Shown here piece by piece: positions 1 to 6,318 of a stretch of DNA of 13,067 nucleotides. The stretch is from contig USFO01000042.1 in the NCBI GenBank assembly GCA_900553955.1, forward strand, positions 1-13,067, read 5' to 3'. The stretch's first letter is position 1. Each line of letters opens with the position of its first letter. The notes under the pieces are model-generated. The model had not been told where the DNA came from and did not search any database. It saw nothing but the letters and a program-made list of their open reading frames with translations. The DNA comes from an uncultured Oscillospiraceae bacterium. Its GTDB lineage: Bacteria; Bacillota; Clostridia; Oscillospirales; Ruminococcaceae. Position numbers and translations under genes: made by a program.

Positions 1-106
1 TCACCCCTGATGGGTTTCTTTCGTTGCTATCTTCCTTTCCGATACCGCATAATCTTATGTACAAAAGCAAAAAAATCCTGCTGCTCATGATTTTTTCGAC
101 AGACAG
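1..106. other. Left edge, no assignable gene
   Basis: No convincing gene is visible here. One plus-strand frame is open from the first base to a TGA at 88-90, and a hairpin with a plus-strand T-tract follows at 107-141. This could therefore be the 3' end of a plus-strand gene that starts outside the window. The 29 translated residues (ending KSCCS) match no family I recognise, so this is only a possibility. Confidence 0.25.
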
Positions 107-141
107 AACACGCGCTGCAAAAGCAGCGCGTGTTATTTTTT
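107..141. terminator. Hairpin terminator between left edge and GNAT gene
   Basis: A 12-bp perfect stem (107-118 with 123-134) closes an AAAA loop. On the plus strand it is followed by a T-rich tract (135-141), so it is a good intrinsic terminator for something reading rightward. On the minus strand the tract after the stem is only moderately U-rich. It may nevertheless end the GNAT transcript, whose stop codon is at 151-153. It is best read as bidirectional, with the plus direction stronger. Confidence 0.7.
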
Positions 142-150
142 ATTTACAGC

Positions 151-585
151 TTATTTACAGCGGTAAATCATATTCACCTCGTGGCAGTCAGGCTCGTCCA
201 CCACGTCCGTTTCGACAAAGCCGATGCTTTCGTAGAGGCTTTTTGCGACATTATTGCCCCAAATGTAGGTGGTGGTCATAACATTCATGCCGAATTCGCG
301 GCGCATAAGCTCAATCAGCTCAAGCAGGGACTTTTTTCCGTAGCCCCTGCCCTGCTCCGTGCCGCCGATGACATATTCCCAAAGGAACCATGCTGCTTCT
401 CCGGTTTCATCGTCCTCATATTTGCGGAGCATAACGAAGCCCACGAGCTTTTCGCCGTCGAAAATATCGTAGCCGATTACATTTTCCCTTTGCAGAGCGG
501 AGCTTATCATATCCTCGGAGGCGACAAATTCACGCTGCTCGGACAGCACGGCGACCTTTATTCCCTGTGATTTTTCAAAACGCAT
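151..585 (-). CDS. GNAT family N-acetyltransferase
   Basis: This 144-residue protein is a single GNAT domain of normal length, expected to transfer an acetyl group from acetyl-CoA to an amine in the cytoplasm. The acetyl-CoA pyrophosphate-binding loop is visible as QGRGYG at residues 78-83, after the beta-4 strand (WEYVIGG). The motif-B region NNVAKSLYESIGF lies at 111-123. The layout resembles the spermine/spermidine acetyltransferase group (BltD/PaiA-like), but the substrate cannot be deduced from the sequence. The ATG at 583-585 follows an AAAGGAAG ribosome binding site about 8 nt upstream. The gene lies 30 nt downstream of the FAD oxidoreductase stop codon on the same strand, so the two are probably cotranscribed. 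The family is secure; the substrate is unknown. Confidence 0.88.
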   Translation of the reverse strand: MRFEKSQGIKVAVLSEQREFVASEDMISSALQRENVIGYDIFDGEKLVGFVMLRKYEDDETGEAAWFLWEYVIGGTEQGRGYGKKSLLELIELMRREFGMNVMTTTYIWGNNVAKSLYESIGFVETDVVDEPDCHEVNMIYRCK

Positions 586-615
586 GGAGAAATCTTCCTT
601 TTTCCGTAAGTGAAT

Positions 616-2190
616 TTATAAATACTTTTCGAGTATCTTTTCGGCGCAGCGAACGCCGTCTGCGGCAGCACTCATAATTCCTCCGGCGTAGCCCGCACCC
701 TCGGCGCAGGGATACAGCCCCTCTGCGCCCACGGCTTCAAAGGAGTCGGGGTTTCGCACAATGCGAACCGGAGAGCTTGTGCGGGTTTCGGGGCCCGTGA
801 GCACCGCGTCCGAGGCGGAAAAGCCCGAAATTTTGGCGTCAAAATTTACAAGTCCCTTTTGCAGAACCGAGGTTATCTCCGCGGGGAAAAGCTCCCGCAA
901 ATCCGCTTCGGAGATTCCCCTTGCATAGGTCGGCTCCACCCTGCCGAAGTGCGAAACGCCGCCGCTTAGGAACGCGCCCACGGTCTGCGCCGGAGCCTTG
1001 CCTTTGCCGAGCGCGAACGCATCATGCTCCAGCTTCTCCTGAAAATCCATGGCTCTGAACGGATCCCCGCCGAAGTCCTCTGCGGAAACGGAGCAAACCA
1101 CGGCGGCGTTGGCGTTTTTGCCGTCCCGGGCAAAGCAGCTCATACCGTTGGTGACAACAGCCTCGTCATGGTCGGCGGCGGGAACCACATACCCGCCGGG
1201 ACACATACAGAATGTGTAGGCGCAGCGGCCGTCCGTCTTGTACGAAAGCTGATACTCCGCCGCCCAAAGCGCCGGATTTTCGGCGAAGCCGCCGTACTGC
1301 GCCCTGTTTATATCCTCCTGCAAATGCTCGATTCGCGCGCCCACGGAGAAGGGCTTTGCCTCCATGAGCACGCCTTTTTCCCTGAGCACGGCGAAGGTGT
1401 CCCTTGCGCTGTGTCCGGCGGCAAGAAGAATATTTTCCGCACTGATTTGAGCACCGTTCACCGTGACCGAGCAGGCTCTGCCGTTTTTCACCTCAATATC
1501 CGTGACCTGCGACAGAAAATGCACCTCGCCGCCGAGGGCGATTATTTCCTCGCGAATGCTTTTTACCACGGCGCGGAGCCTGTCCGTTCCGATATGGGGC
1601 TTTGCCTTGACGAGTATCTCCTCCGGCGCGCCGTGGCGTTCAAGCTCCCCGAGCACGAAGTCGCAGCGGGGGTCGTTTATCCTTGTGGTAAGCTTGCCGT
1701 CGCTGAAGGTACCCGCTCCACCCTCGCCGAACTGTACGTTTGCGTCACGGCTGAGCCTTCCGCCCCGCCAATACTCCTCCACTGCGGCGGTGCGGCTCTC
1801 AATATCCGCGCCCCGCTCGAAAATCACCGGGCGCGCTCCCGCCCGGGCAAGATACAGCCCCGCAAACATTCCCGCAGGGCCGAAGCCGATTATAACCGGT
1901 CTGATTTCCGGGGATTTTTTGAGCACCGGAATTTCCCGGAGCGATATTTTGCGGAGGGTAACGTTTTTCGCTTTGTGCTTTTCAAATACCCGCTCCTCGT
2001 CCTCGCAGCCTACGGCAACGGCGCAAACAAGACAGACTCTGTCCTTATGGCGGGCGTCTACGGAGATTTTTGCAAGGCGCGCGCTCACATTTTTGACGCC
2101 GCGCAGTCCAAGCAGGGAAAGCGCTTTTTCAAAGGCTCTTTCCTGCGGCTCATCGGGAGAAATTCTGATTTCTGAAACAATAATCGGCAT
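616..2190 (-). CDS. FAD-dependent NAD(P)/FAD oxidoreductase (COG2509 type)
   Basis: The 524-residue protein has a small N-terminal alpha/beta domain (about residues 1-90) before a Rossmann dinucleotide-binding site, GFGPAGMFAGLYLARAG at 102-118, with the acidic strand end FERG at 124-127. The motif GEGGAGTFSDGKL at 155-167 and a C-terminal GAGYAGGIMSAAADG segment that would close over the flavin are hallmarks of the uncharacterised FAD-dependent dehydrogenases of COG2509. Length and architecture look complete. The physiological substrate of this family is not known to me. The ATG at 2188-2190 is preceded by AAAGGA with about 7-nt spacing. It lies 68 nt downstream of cdaR, across a strong hairpin, so its expression may depend on readthrough or on its own unseen promoter. 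No membrane segment is evident. Confidence 0.9.
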   Translation of the reverse strand: MPIIVSEIRISPDEPQERAFEKALSLLGLRGVKNVSARLAKISVDARHKDRVCLVCAVAVGCEDEERVFEKHKAKNVTLRKISLREIPVLKKSPEIRPVIIGFGPAGMFAGLYLARAGARPVIFERGADIESRTAAVEEYWRGGRLSRDANVQFGEGGAGTFSDGKLTTRINDPRCDFVLGELERHGAPEEILVKAKPHIGTDRLRAVVKSIREEIIALGGEVHFLSQVTDIEVKNGRACSVTVNGAQISAENILLAAGHSARDTFAVLREKGVLMEAKPFSVGARIEHLQEDINRAQYGGFAENPALWAAEYQLSYKTDGRCAYTFCMCPGGYVVPAADHDEAVVTNGMSCFARDGKNANAAVVCSVSAEDFGGDPFRAMDFQEKLEHDAFALGKGKAPAQTVGAFLSGGVSHFGRVEPTYARGISEADLRELFPAEITSVLQKGLVNFDAKISGFSASDAVLTGPETRTSSPVRIVRNPDSFEAVGAEGLYPCAEGAGYAGGIMSAAADGVRCAEKILEKYL

Positions 2191-2211
2191 ACTTAATTCC
2201 TTTACATATTA

Positions 2212-2247
2212 AATCGGGTTCGGACTGTTTGAAATCCGAACCCGATT
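2212..2247 (-). terminator. Perfect 13-bp hairpin between cdaR and the oxidoreductase gene
   Basis: Bases 2212-2224 pair perfectly with 2235-2247 around a 10-nt loop. The stem sits 12 nt past the cdaR stop and ends about 21 nt before the next start codon. On the minus strand the sequence after the stem is only weakly U-rich (TTTAATATG), so termination may be partial. It could act as a leaky terminator that lowers expression of the downstream genes, or as a 3' stability element for cdaA-cdaR mRNA. The plus strand has no T-tract and no gene to terminate. Confidence 0.6.
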
Positions 2248-2258
2248 AAGAAAATTTA

Positions 2259-3512
2259 CTATTTTTTCACGGTAACGGTTACGGAGTAGCTGCCTATCAC
2301 CCATGCAGCGCTTCCTTCCGGAAGAATTATATCTGCCTTCATTTTGTACTGGCCGGTTTGTGTAATTTCGCGCGTGCTAATATCCACCTGAGCGATTATA
2401 TCGCCGGAGGAAAGCGCATTGATAGTTTCCTTCGGACCAATAAGCTTCACCGCAATTTTTGAAGCATTCGCACTGGCGCTGTATCCCACCGGTGCATTCA
2501 CAATATTTATCTGCCTTACGTTGAACGTGGCTTCTTCATAACCGTCGAGGTCAAAGTCAAGCCGCACGGAGTCGAGATTATCAATTCCGGTAATTCCACT
2601 CGGGAACACAACATCGAATTCAAAGCTGGAATTGTCAAGGGTCAGTTCGCGCAAATCAACATAGCCTAGGAACAGGTTTCCATACTTGCTGAGAATGTTT
2701 CGCTCCCCCTCAACAAACGCCATTTCCTGCGAAAGCTTATACTTCAGTGTGTTTTGATTGAAGCCCTTTGGTGCGTTGGTATATTCAAAGGAAAGCGGAA
2801 TAGTCGTAGTCTGATAAATCGGAACATAAACCGTCGCCGTGGTTTGGCTTATGCTGATTTCATCGTGATTATATTCCACCGCCGTGCCATCTTTATTAAC
2901 AAGGGTGATCTCCCCTGTTACGGCGACGGTTTCTTTGTATTCTCCGGAAAGGGTGATGCTCACCTTCGCTCCCGCAATATTTTCAAGATCCTTTTCCGGT
3001 CCGACAACTGTAATTTCGCTCGGATCGGTATAAATCGGCTCCTGAACATAATCATCCGGAACGGAGTAATCGCCGGTGACTATGTAGCCGAGGCTGAGGG
3101 TCTTTTCAATATATTTATCAAACTTCACCGCCATGGTGGAGGGCGTTACAGAAACAATTTCAAAGTCTTTGCCGCTGGTGTTACGGGCGTTAAGCTCCAG
3201 TGAATACTTGCCCGCGCCGGAAACTCCGGAAAGCGACGGCGAAACGGTTATATCCTCCGCTGTAACGCCGCCTATTACGGAACGACGGCCGCTTATCACC
3301 ACATCAACGGCGGTTTCGCCGCCCTCAATGGCGGAAAGCCCCATCTGCCCCAATATTCCCGACTGCACATTGATATTTACTCCCACGCCGGAAACGGTGG
3401 TCTCTCCCGTGGGGCGCAGCACCGTTGAAACAACAAGCCAAATGACTATCGAAATGGCAAGCGAAAGTGCCCATAGCACCTTTTTGTTCTTAAAAATGGA
3501 TTCCTTATTCAT
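2259..3512 (-). CDS. YbbR-domain protein CdaR, regulator of diadenylate cyclase
   Basis: The 417-residue protein has a short cytoplasmic N-terminus, one transmembrane segment (about residues 13-32, rich in W, L, I and V) and a long extracytoplasmic part. That part appears to hold four beta-rich YbbR repeats, roughly at 50-120, 135-210, 230-318 and 328-412. This is the architecture of CdaR, which binds and modulates the membrane diadenylate cyclase CdaA. Its start codon (3510-3512) overlaps the last 8 nt of cdaA, with a purine-rich GGGGG site inside the end of cdaA, so translation is probably coupled. In most Firmicutes glmM follows cdaR; here an FAD oxidoreductase follows instead. The identity is secure from domains plus partner. 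Confidence 0.95.
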   Translation of the reverse strand: MNKESIFKNKKVLWALSLAISIVIWLVVSTVLRPTGETTVSGVGVNINVQSGILGQMGLSAIEGGETAVDVVISGRRSVIGGVTAEDITVSPSLSGVSGAGKYSLELNARNTSGKDFEIVSVTPSTMAVKFDKYIEKTLSLGYIVTGDYSVPDDYVQEPIYTDPSEITVVGPEKDLENIAGAKVSITLSGEYKETVAVTGEITLVNKDGTAVEYNHDEISISQTTATVYVPIYQTTTIPLSFEYTNAPKGFNQNTLKYKLSQEMAFVEGERNILSKYGNLFLGYVDLRELTLDNSSFEFDVVFPSGITGIDNLDSVRLDFDLDGYEEATFNVRQINIVNAPVGYSASANASKIAVKLIGPKETINALSSGDIIAQVDISTREITQTGQYKMKADIILPEGSAAWVIGSYSVTVTVKK

Positions 3513-4401
3513 TTACCTTGCCCCCTTCCTCCGCATTCTGCGAATCGGGCTTTTCATCTTTGTTTTTGTCGCTCTTTTCGGGCTTTTCGTTTATAAGAAG
3601 TTCCTCGAGCTTGCGCTTGAGCGTCACCGGGTCAAGCTCCCTGTTGAGCTGACCGTTCACCGCCATGGAAATTATGCCTGTTTCCTCGGAAACGACCACC
3701 ACGACCGCATCGCTGTTTTCACTCATACCGAGGGCGGCACGGTGGCGAGTTCCGAGCATATTGCTTATGTCATAGTTCTCCGACAGGGGCAAAAAGCAGC
3801 CCGCCGCATAAATTCTTCCACCGCGAATTATGGTCGCGCCGTCGTGCAGAGGCGCATTGTGGAAGAATATATTGCCGATTATCTCCTTGCTGGGGTCTGC
3901 GTTTATAACCGTACCGGTGGAAATTATATCGCCGAGCTTGGTTTCTCTTTCGAACACTATAAGCGCGCCGACGCTGTGCTTGGAAAGCTCTGCAACGCCG
4001 TCCACCACCTTGGTGATGCAGTCGCGCATAACCGCTTCGTCATCAAGGCGTTCGCTGTTGAAGTTGAAGAAATTAAGGTTCGATATTTTGGACTTGCCCA
4101 TACTTTCGAGGGCGTGGCGAAGCTCCGGCTGAAAAACCACAATAATCGCAATCATACCGAAACTGAACACCTGCTCAAGCAGATAGGATGTACTTTTCAG
4201 AGTAAATTCCGAGGCGAAAAAATACAACACAAGCAGGAAGAATATACCTTTGAGTAAGCGGCCTGCGCGGTTGTTTGAAGCAAAGCTCAGCACCTTATAA
4301 ACAAGGAACGCAACGATAACAATATCGACAAAATCGTTTATGCTGAAAGTTTTCAGCACGTTGAGGATATTATTCCAGTTGAAACTAAAATCGGATGTCA
4401 T
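3505..4401 (-). CDS. Diadenylate cyclase CdaA (DisA_N domain)
   Basis: This enzyme condenses two ATP molecules into the second messenger c-di-AMP, which governs potassium and osmolyte balance and cell-wall integrity. Counted from the chosen start, the 298-residue protein has three membrane helices (about 24-42, 49-65 and 73-92), then a coil-like linker and the catalytic DAC domain. The two signature motifs are intact: DGA at 187-189 and RHR at 219-221 (GTRHRAALG). The C-terminal 25 residues are charged and Lys/Glu-rich, likely disordered. An in-frame ATG 66 nt upstream (4465-4467) would add 22 residues, but the ATG at 4399-4401 has a GAGGGG site 6 nt upstream and gives the family's usual N-terminus. 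The gene heads the cdaA-cdaR unit. Confidence 0.96.
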   Translation of the reverse strand: MTSDFSFNWNNILNVLKTFSINDFVDIVIVAFLVYKVLSFASNNRAGRLLKGIFFLLVLYFFASEFTLKSTSYLLEQVFSFGMIAIIVVFQPELRHALESMGKSKISNLNFFNFNSERLDDEAVMRDCITKVVDGVAELSKHSVGALIVFERETKLGDIISTGTVINADPSKEIIGNIFFHNAPLHDGATIIRGGRIYAAGCFLPLSENYDISNMLGTRHRAALGMSENSDAVVVVVSEETGIISMAVNGQLNRELDPVTLKRKLEELLINEKPEKSDKNKDEKPDSQNAEEGGKVNE

Positions 4402-4497
4402 ATACTTCCCCTCTTTTTTTGCTCGGCAAAGCCGTCCCAGATTTTCCGTCTGCGGCGCAGACAACATATATAAAATTACAGCGTGTTTTCTATATAT

Positions 4498-4525
4498 ATA
4501 ATATCACATTAAAAGGCATTTTCAA
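4498..4525 (-). promoter_or_regulatory. Candidate sigma-A promoter of cdaA
   Basis: On the minus strand TTGAAA (4520-4525) and TATTAT (4498-4503) are separated by 16 nt and lie about 100 nt upstream of the cdaA start. The surrounding sequence is strongly AT-rich, so a chance match is possible. Confidence 0.45.
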
Positions 4526-4647
4526 GCCTTATTTTGTTAACAAATATTTTAAGATTATATTAAAATATGCCGTGCGGTTTTATTTGCAGCTTTTTTGTGT
4601 GTAAAGACGGAATTTCGGGGTGCTTTGCGGCACAGAGCACCCTCCTT

Positions 4648-4682
4648 GGCTCCCCTGTGTAAGGTGAGCCGAGAATACTCTC
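4648..4682. repeat. Dispersed imperfect palindromic repeat, copy A
   Basis: The hairpin GGCTC/GAGCC (4648-4652 with 4666-4670) extends inward by CCT/AGG pairing and is followed by the tail CCGAGAATACTCTCC. A related sequence in the same orientation is at 11207-11241, with its central loop bases reading as the reverse complement of this copy. This resembles the small palindromic repeats scattered through intergenic regions of many gut Clostridia. Confidence 0.5.
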
Positions 4683-4757
4683 CAAAACACCCTGCGACAC
4701 AAAAATATGGCAGTACGCAGTGCCGTAGTTATCTTCGCCAAAATTCCTTTAATTTCA

Positions 4758-4763
4758 TATAAT
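4758..4763 (+). promoter_or_regulatory. Possible -10 element of the DUF3343/cysteine desulfurase operon
   Basis: A perfect TATAAT lies 46 nt upstream of the DUF3343 start codon. No good -35 hexamer is present at 16-18 nt spacing (the bases there read TTCGCC/TCGCCA) and there is no extended -10 TGn. Either another factor assists or the true promoter lies elsewhere. Confidence 0.3.
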
Positions 4764-4809
4764 AATACTGCCCCGCAAAATAATTTAACCTCGATTGGCG
4801 GTATGATAT

Positions 4810-5028
4810 ATGAAAGAATATTATTTTCTCACAAGTTCCGTGACCACGGCAATGAAAGGTGAAAAAATTCTTATGGCAAACGGCTTCCGTGCCTTCGTCC
4901 TTCGGGACGGAACCATAAATCCCTATGGCTGCGGTTATGTGATTCGGGCGCTTGGCGACCGGAACACAATGGCGGACATCCTTAAAAAGAGAGGAGTGCG
5001 GATAAATGAAATAAGGGAGGTACCCTGA
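4810..5028 (+). CDS. DUF3343 protein (putative Se/S carrier-like)
   Basis: The 72-residue protein resembles the DUF3343 family: an N-terminal strand (YYFLTSS), a helix around residues 11-23 and a single cysteine at 41 in a Gly-Cys-Gly turn (NPYGCGYVIRAL), then a second helix with a basic stretch. The family is annotated as a putative selenium/sulfur carrier because of its single cysteine and its repeated linkage to cysteine desulfurase-like genes and selenium genes. The neighbour here fits, since its stop codon (TGA 5026-5028) overlaps the start of the desulfurase by one base. A carrier role for Cys41 is inference. The ribosome binding site before the ATG is weak (GGCGG, 8 nt away). No selD or yedF is in the window, so a selenium link is not shown. 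Confidence 0.78.
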   Translation: MKEYYFLTSSVTTAMKGEKILMANGFRAFVLRDGTINPYGCGYVIRALGDRNTMADILKKRGVRINEIREVP

Positions 5029-6173
5029 TGCTCTATTTCGATAATGCCGCCACCACTTGGCCAAAACCCGCAGAGGTAAAAAATGCCGTACTTTCTGCGC
5101 TGACATATTACGGTGCGAACCCCGGCAGAAGCGGCCATAGAATGGCGATAGAAACGGCAGCGCAGGTTTTTGAGTGCCGCGAGCGCGCAGCGACGCTTTT
5201 CGGCTGCAGCGAACCTGAAAATGTGATTTTTACGAAGAATTGCACCGAGGCGTTAAACATTGCCATACGCAGCGCCGCCCTTGGCGGGCACTGCGTAATT
5301 TCCGATCTTGAGCACAATTCCGTTTTGCGCCCGCTTTATAAAATGCAGCTTTCCGGAAAAGGAGAATTTTCGATTGCGGAAGTGGATTTGCATAGTGAAG
5401 AACAGACTCTTGCAAATTTCGAGCGCGCTATGCAAAGAAATACAAGAGCGGTTGTGCTCACCGGCGCGTCAAATGTGTTCGGAATAAAACCACCCGTGCT
5501 CAAAATCGCAAAGCTTGCTCATGAGCACGGAGCACTGTTTATTCTTGATGCGGCACAGACTGCCGGCACCGAAAAGTATGATATGGAGCAGAGCGGCATT
5601 GATTTTATCTGCGCACCGGGGCACAAAGGGTTACTTGGGCCGACCGGAACAGGCATTTTGGTAACAAAAAAGCCGGAAATATTAAAACCTCTGATTTTCG
5701 GCGGAACAGGCAGCTATTCTCTTGACTTTGCTCAGCCGCCGGATATGCCGGAACGGATGGAAAGCGGCACGCTTAATGTGCCCGGAATCTGCGGTCTTTC
5801 TGCCGGAATAGAAAAAGTTTCCGCAGAGGGAGAAAGCACAATTTCCGAGCGAGAAATGCAGCTTGCCCAAATGATTTATGCAGAACTTTCTAACACAAAA
5901 AACGTTACGCTGTTCACTCTGCCGCCGAAAGCGGCTACCTCCGCCGCAGTAATTTCCTTTGTAATCAGCGATCTTACCGGGGAACAAACCGCCGCCGAAC
6001 TTGCCGCGCGGGGTGCAGCTACCCGGGGCGGTTTTCACTGCGCTGCACTTGCTCACAGAAAATTCGGGACAGAAAAGCGCGGCACCTGCCGCATAAGTAT
6101 TGGTCCCATGAACACCTTCGATGAGGCACTTAAACTTGTGCGCATTATCCACACAGTGGCGAAGGAGAATTAG
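5028..6173 (+). CDS. Class V aminotransferase / cysteine desulfurase family protein
   Basis: The 381-residue PLP enzyme starts directly with the family hallmark YFDNAATTWPKP (residues 3-14). It has the cofactor Asp in FILDAAQTAG (Asp174), the Schiff-base lysine in CAPGHKGLLGPTGTG (Lys200) and the likely persulfide-forming Cys338 in RGGFHCAALAH. This matches the SufS-like subgroup known as cysteine desulfurase family protein (TIGR01977 type), which would move sulfur (or selenium) from cysteine (or selenocysteine) to an acceptor. The DUF3343 protein encoded just upstream is the obvious candidate acceptor, by inference. The start overlaps the DUF3343 stop by one base (TGATG), with AAGGGAGG 7 nt upstream, so translation is coupled. 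No suf or isc scaffold genes adjoin it, which argues against a housekeeping Fe-S operon. The gene is complete. Confidence 0.92.
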   Translation: MLYFDNAATTWPKPAEVKNAVLSALTYYGANPGRSGHRMAIETAAQVFECRERAATLFGCSEPENVIFTKNCTEALNIAIRSAALGGHCVISDLEHNSVLRPLYKMQLSGKGEFSIAEVDLHSEEQTLANFERAMQRNTRAVVLTGASNVFGIKPPVLKIAKLAHEHGALFILDAAQTAGTEKYDMEQSGIDFICAPGHKGLLGPTGTGILVTKKPEILKPLIFGGTGSYSLDFAQPPDMPERMESGTLNVPGICGLSAGIEKVSAEGESTISEREMQLAQMIYAELSNTKNVTLFTLPPKAATSAAVISFVISDLTGEQTAAELAARGAATRGGFHCAALAHRKFGTEKRGTCRISIGPMNTFDEALKLVRIIHTVAKEN

Positions 6174-6174
6174 G

Positions 6175-6213
6175 GCGGCGCTGTGCGCCGCGGTACGCTC
6201 TGTATTTCCGCGG
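6175..6213 (+). other. Two mutually exclusive GC hairpins after the cysteine desulfurase stop
   Basis: A 7-bp stem GCGGCGC (6175-6181) with GCGCCGC (6185-6191) begins two bases after the stop codon. Its right arm overlaps the left arm of a second 7-bp pairing, GCCGCGG with CCGCGGC, spanning about 6187-6214. There is no T-tract, so these are not terminators by themselves. They may stabilise the mRNA 3' end ahead of the terminator at 6240. Confidence 0.35.
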
Positions 6214-6239
6214 CGTATTTCAGCAATCTCAAAAGGCGC

Positions 6240-6274
6240 AAAAAAGCGCTTCCCACCCAATGGGAAGCGCTTTT
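6240..6274. terminator. Bidirectional terminator between cysteine desulfurase and mltG
   Basis: A perfect 14-bp stem (6242-6255 with 6261-6274) closes a 5-nt loop. The A-run on one side and T-run on the other give U-tracts in both directions (four T on plus, six on minus). It lies between converging genes ending at 6173 (plus) and 6319 (minus) and should end both transcripts. Confidence 0.9.
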
Positions 6275-6318
6275 GTATTCGTATAAAAGTTCGACCCTTC
6301 GTACAAGCGGTTCAGCTA

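Larger units (their letters stand above)
4402..4809. other. Divergent intergenic region between cdaA and the DUF3343 gene
   Basis: This 408-nt stretch holds no supportable gene. It contains a candidate cdaA promoter (4498-4525, minus), a 6-bp hairpin in the cdaA leader (4448-4462, stem GTCTGC/GCAGAC), a second hairpin at 4618-4642 (stem GGGTGCT/AGCACCC) and a copy of a palindromic repeat (4648-4682). A TATAAT element lies upstream of the DUF3343 gene (4758-4763). The part next to cdaA is very AT-rich (4481-4570). Confidence 0.6.

Noticed and set aside
24..281. 85-codon plus-strand frame at the left edge
   Set aside because: It crosses a strong terminator hairpin and the 3' end of the GNAT gene, and its translation has no coherent fold.
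1024..2175. Long plus-strand open frame (383 codons) opposite the FAD oxidoreductase
   Set aside because: It lies wholly antisense to a gene with intact flavin-binding motifs, has no ribosome binding site or family resemblance, and is explained by GC-rich codon use on the coding strand.
3133..4257. Plus-strand open frame of 374 codons across the cdaR-cdaA junction
   Set aside because: Antisense shadow of two securely identified genes; its translation is low-complexity and lacks domains.
4426..4467. Upstream ATG for CdaA giving 22 more residues
   Set aside because: The added residues are not family-like and lack a ribosome binding site, while the ATG at 4401 has GAGGGG at good spacing.
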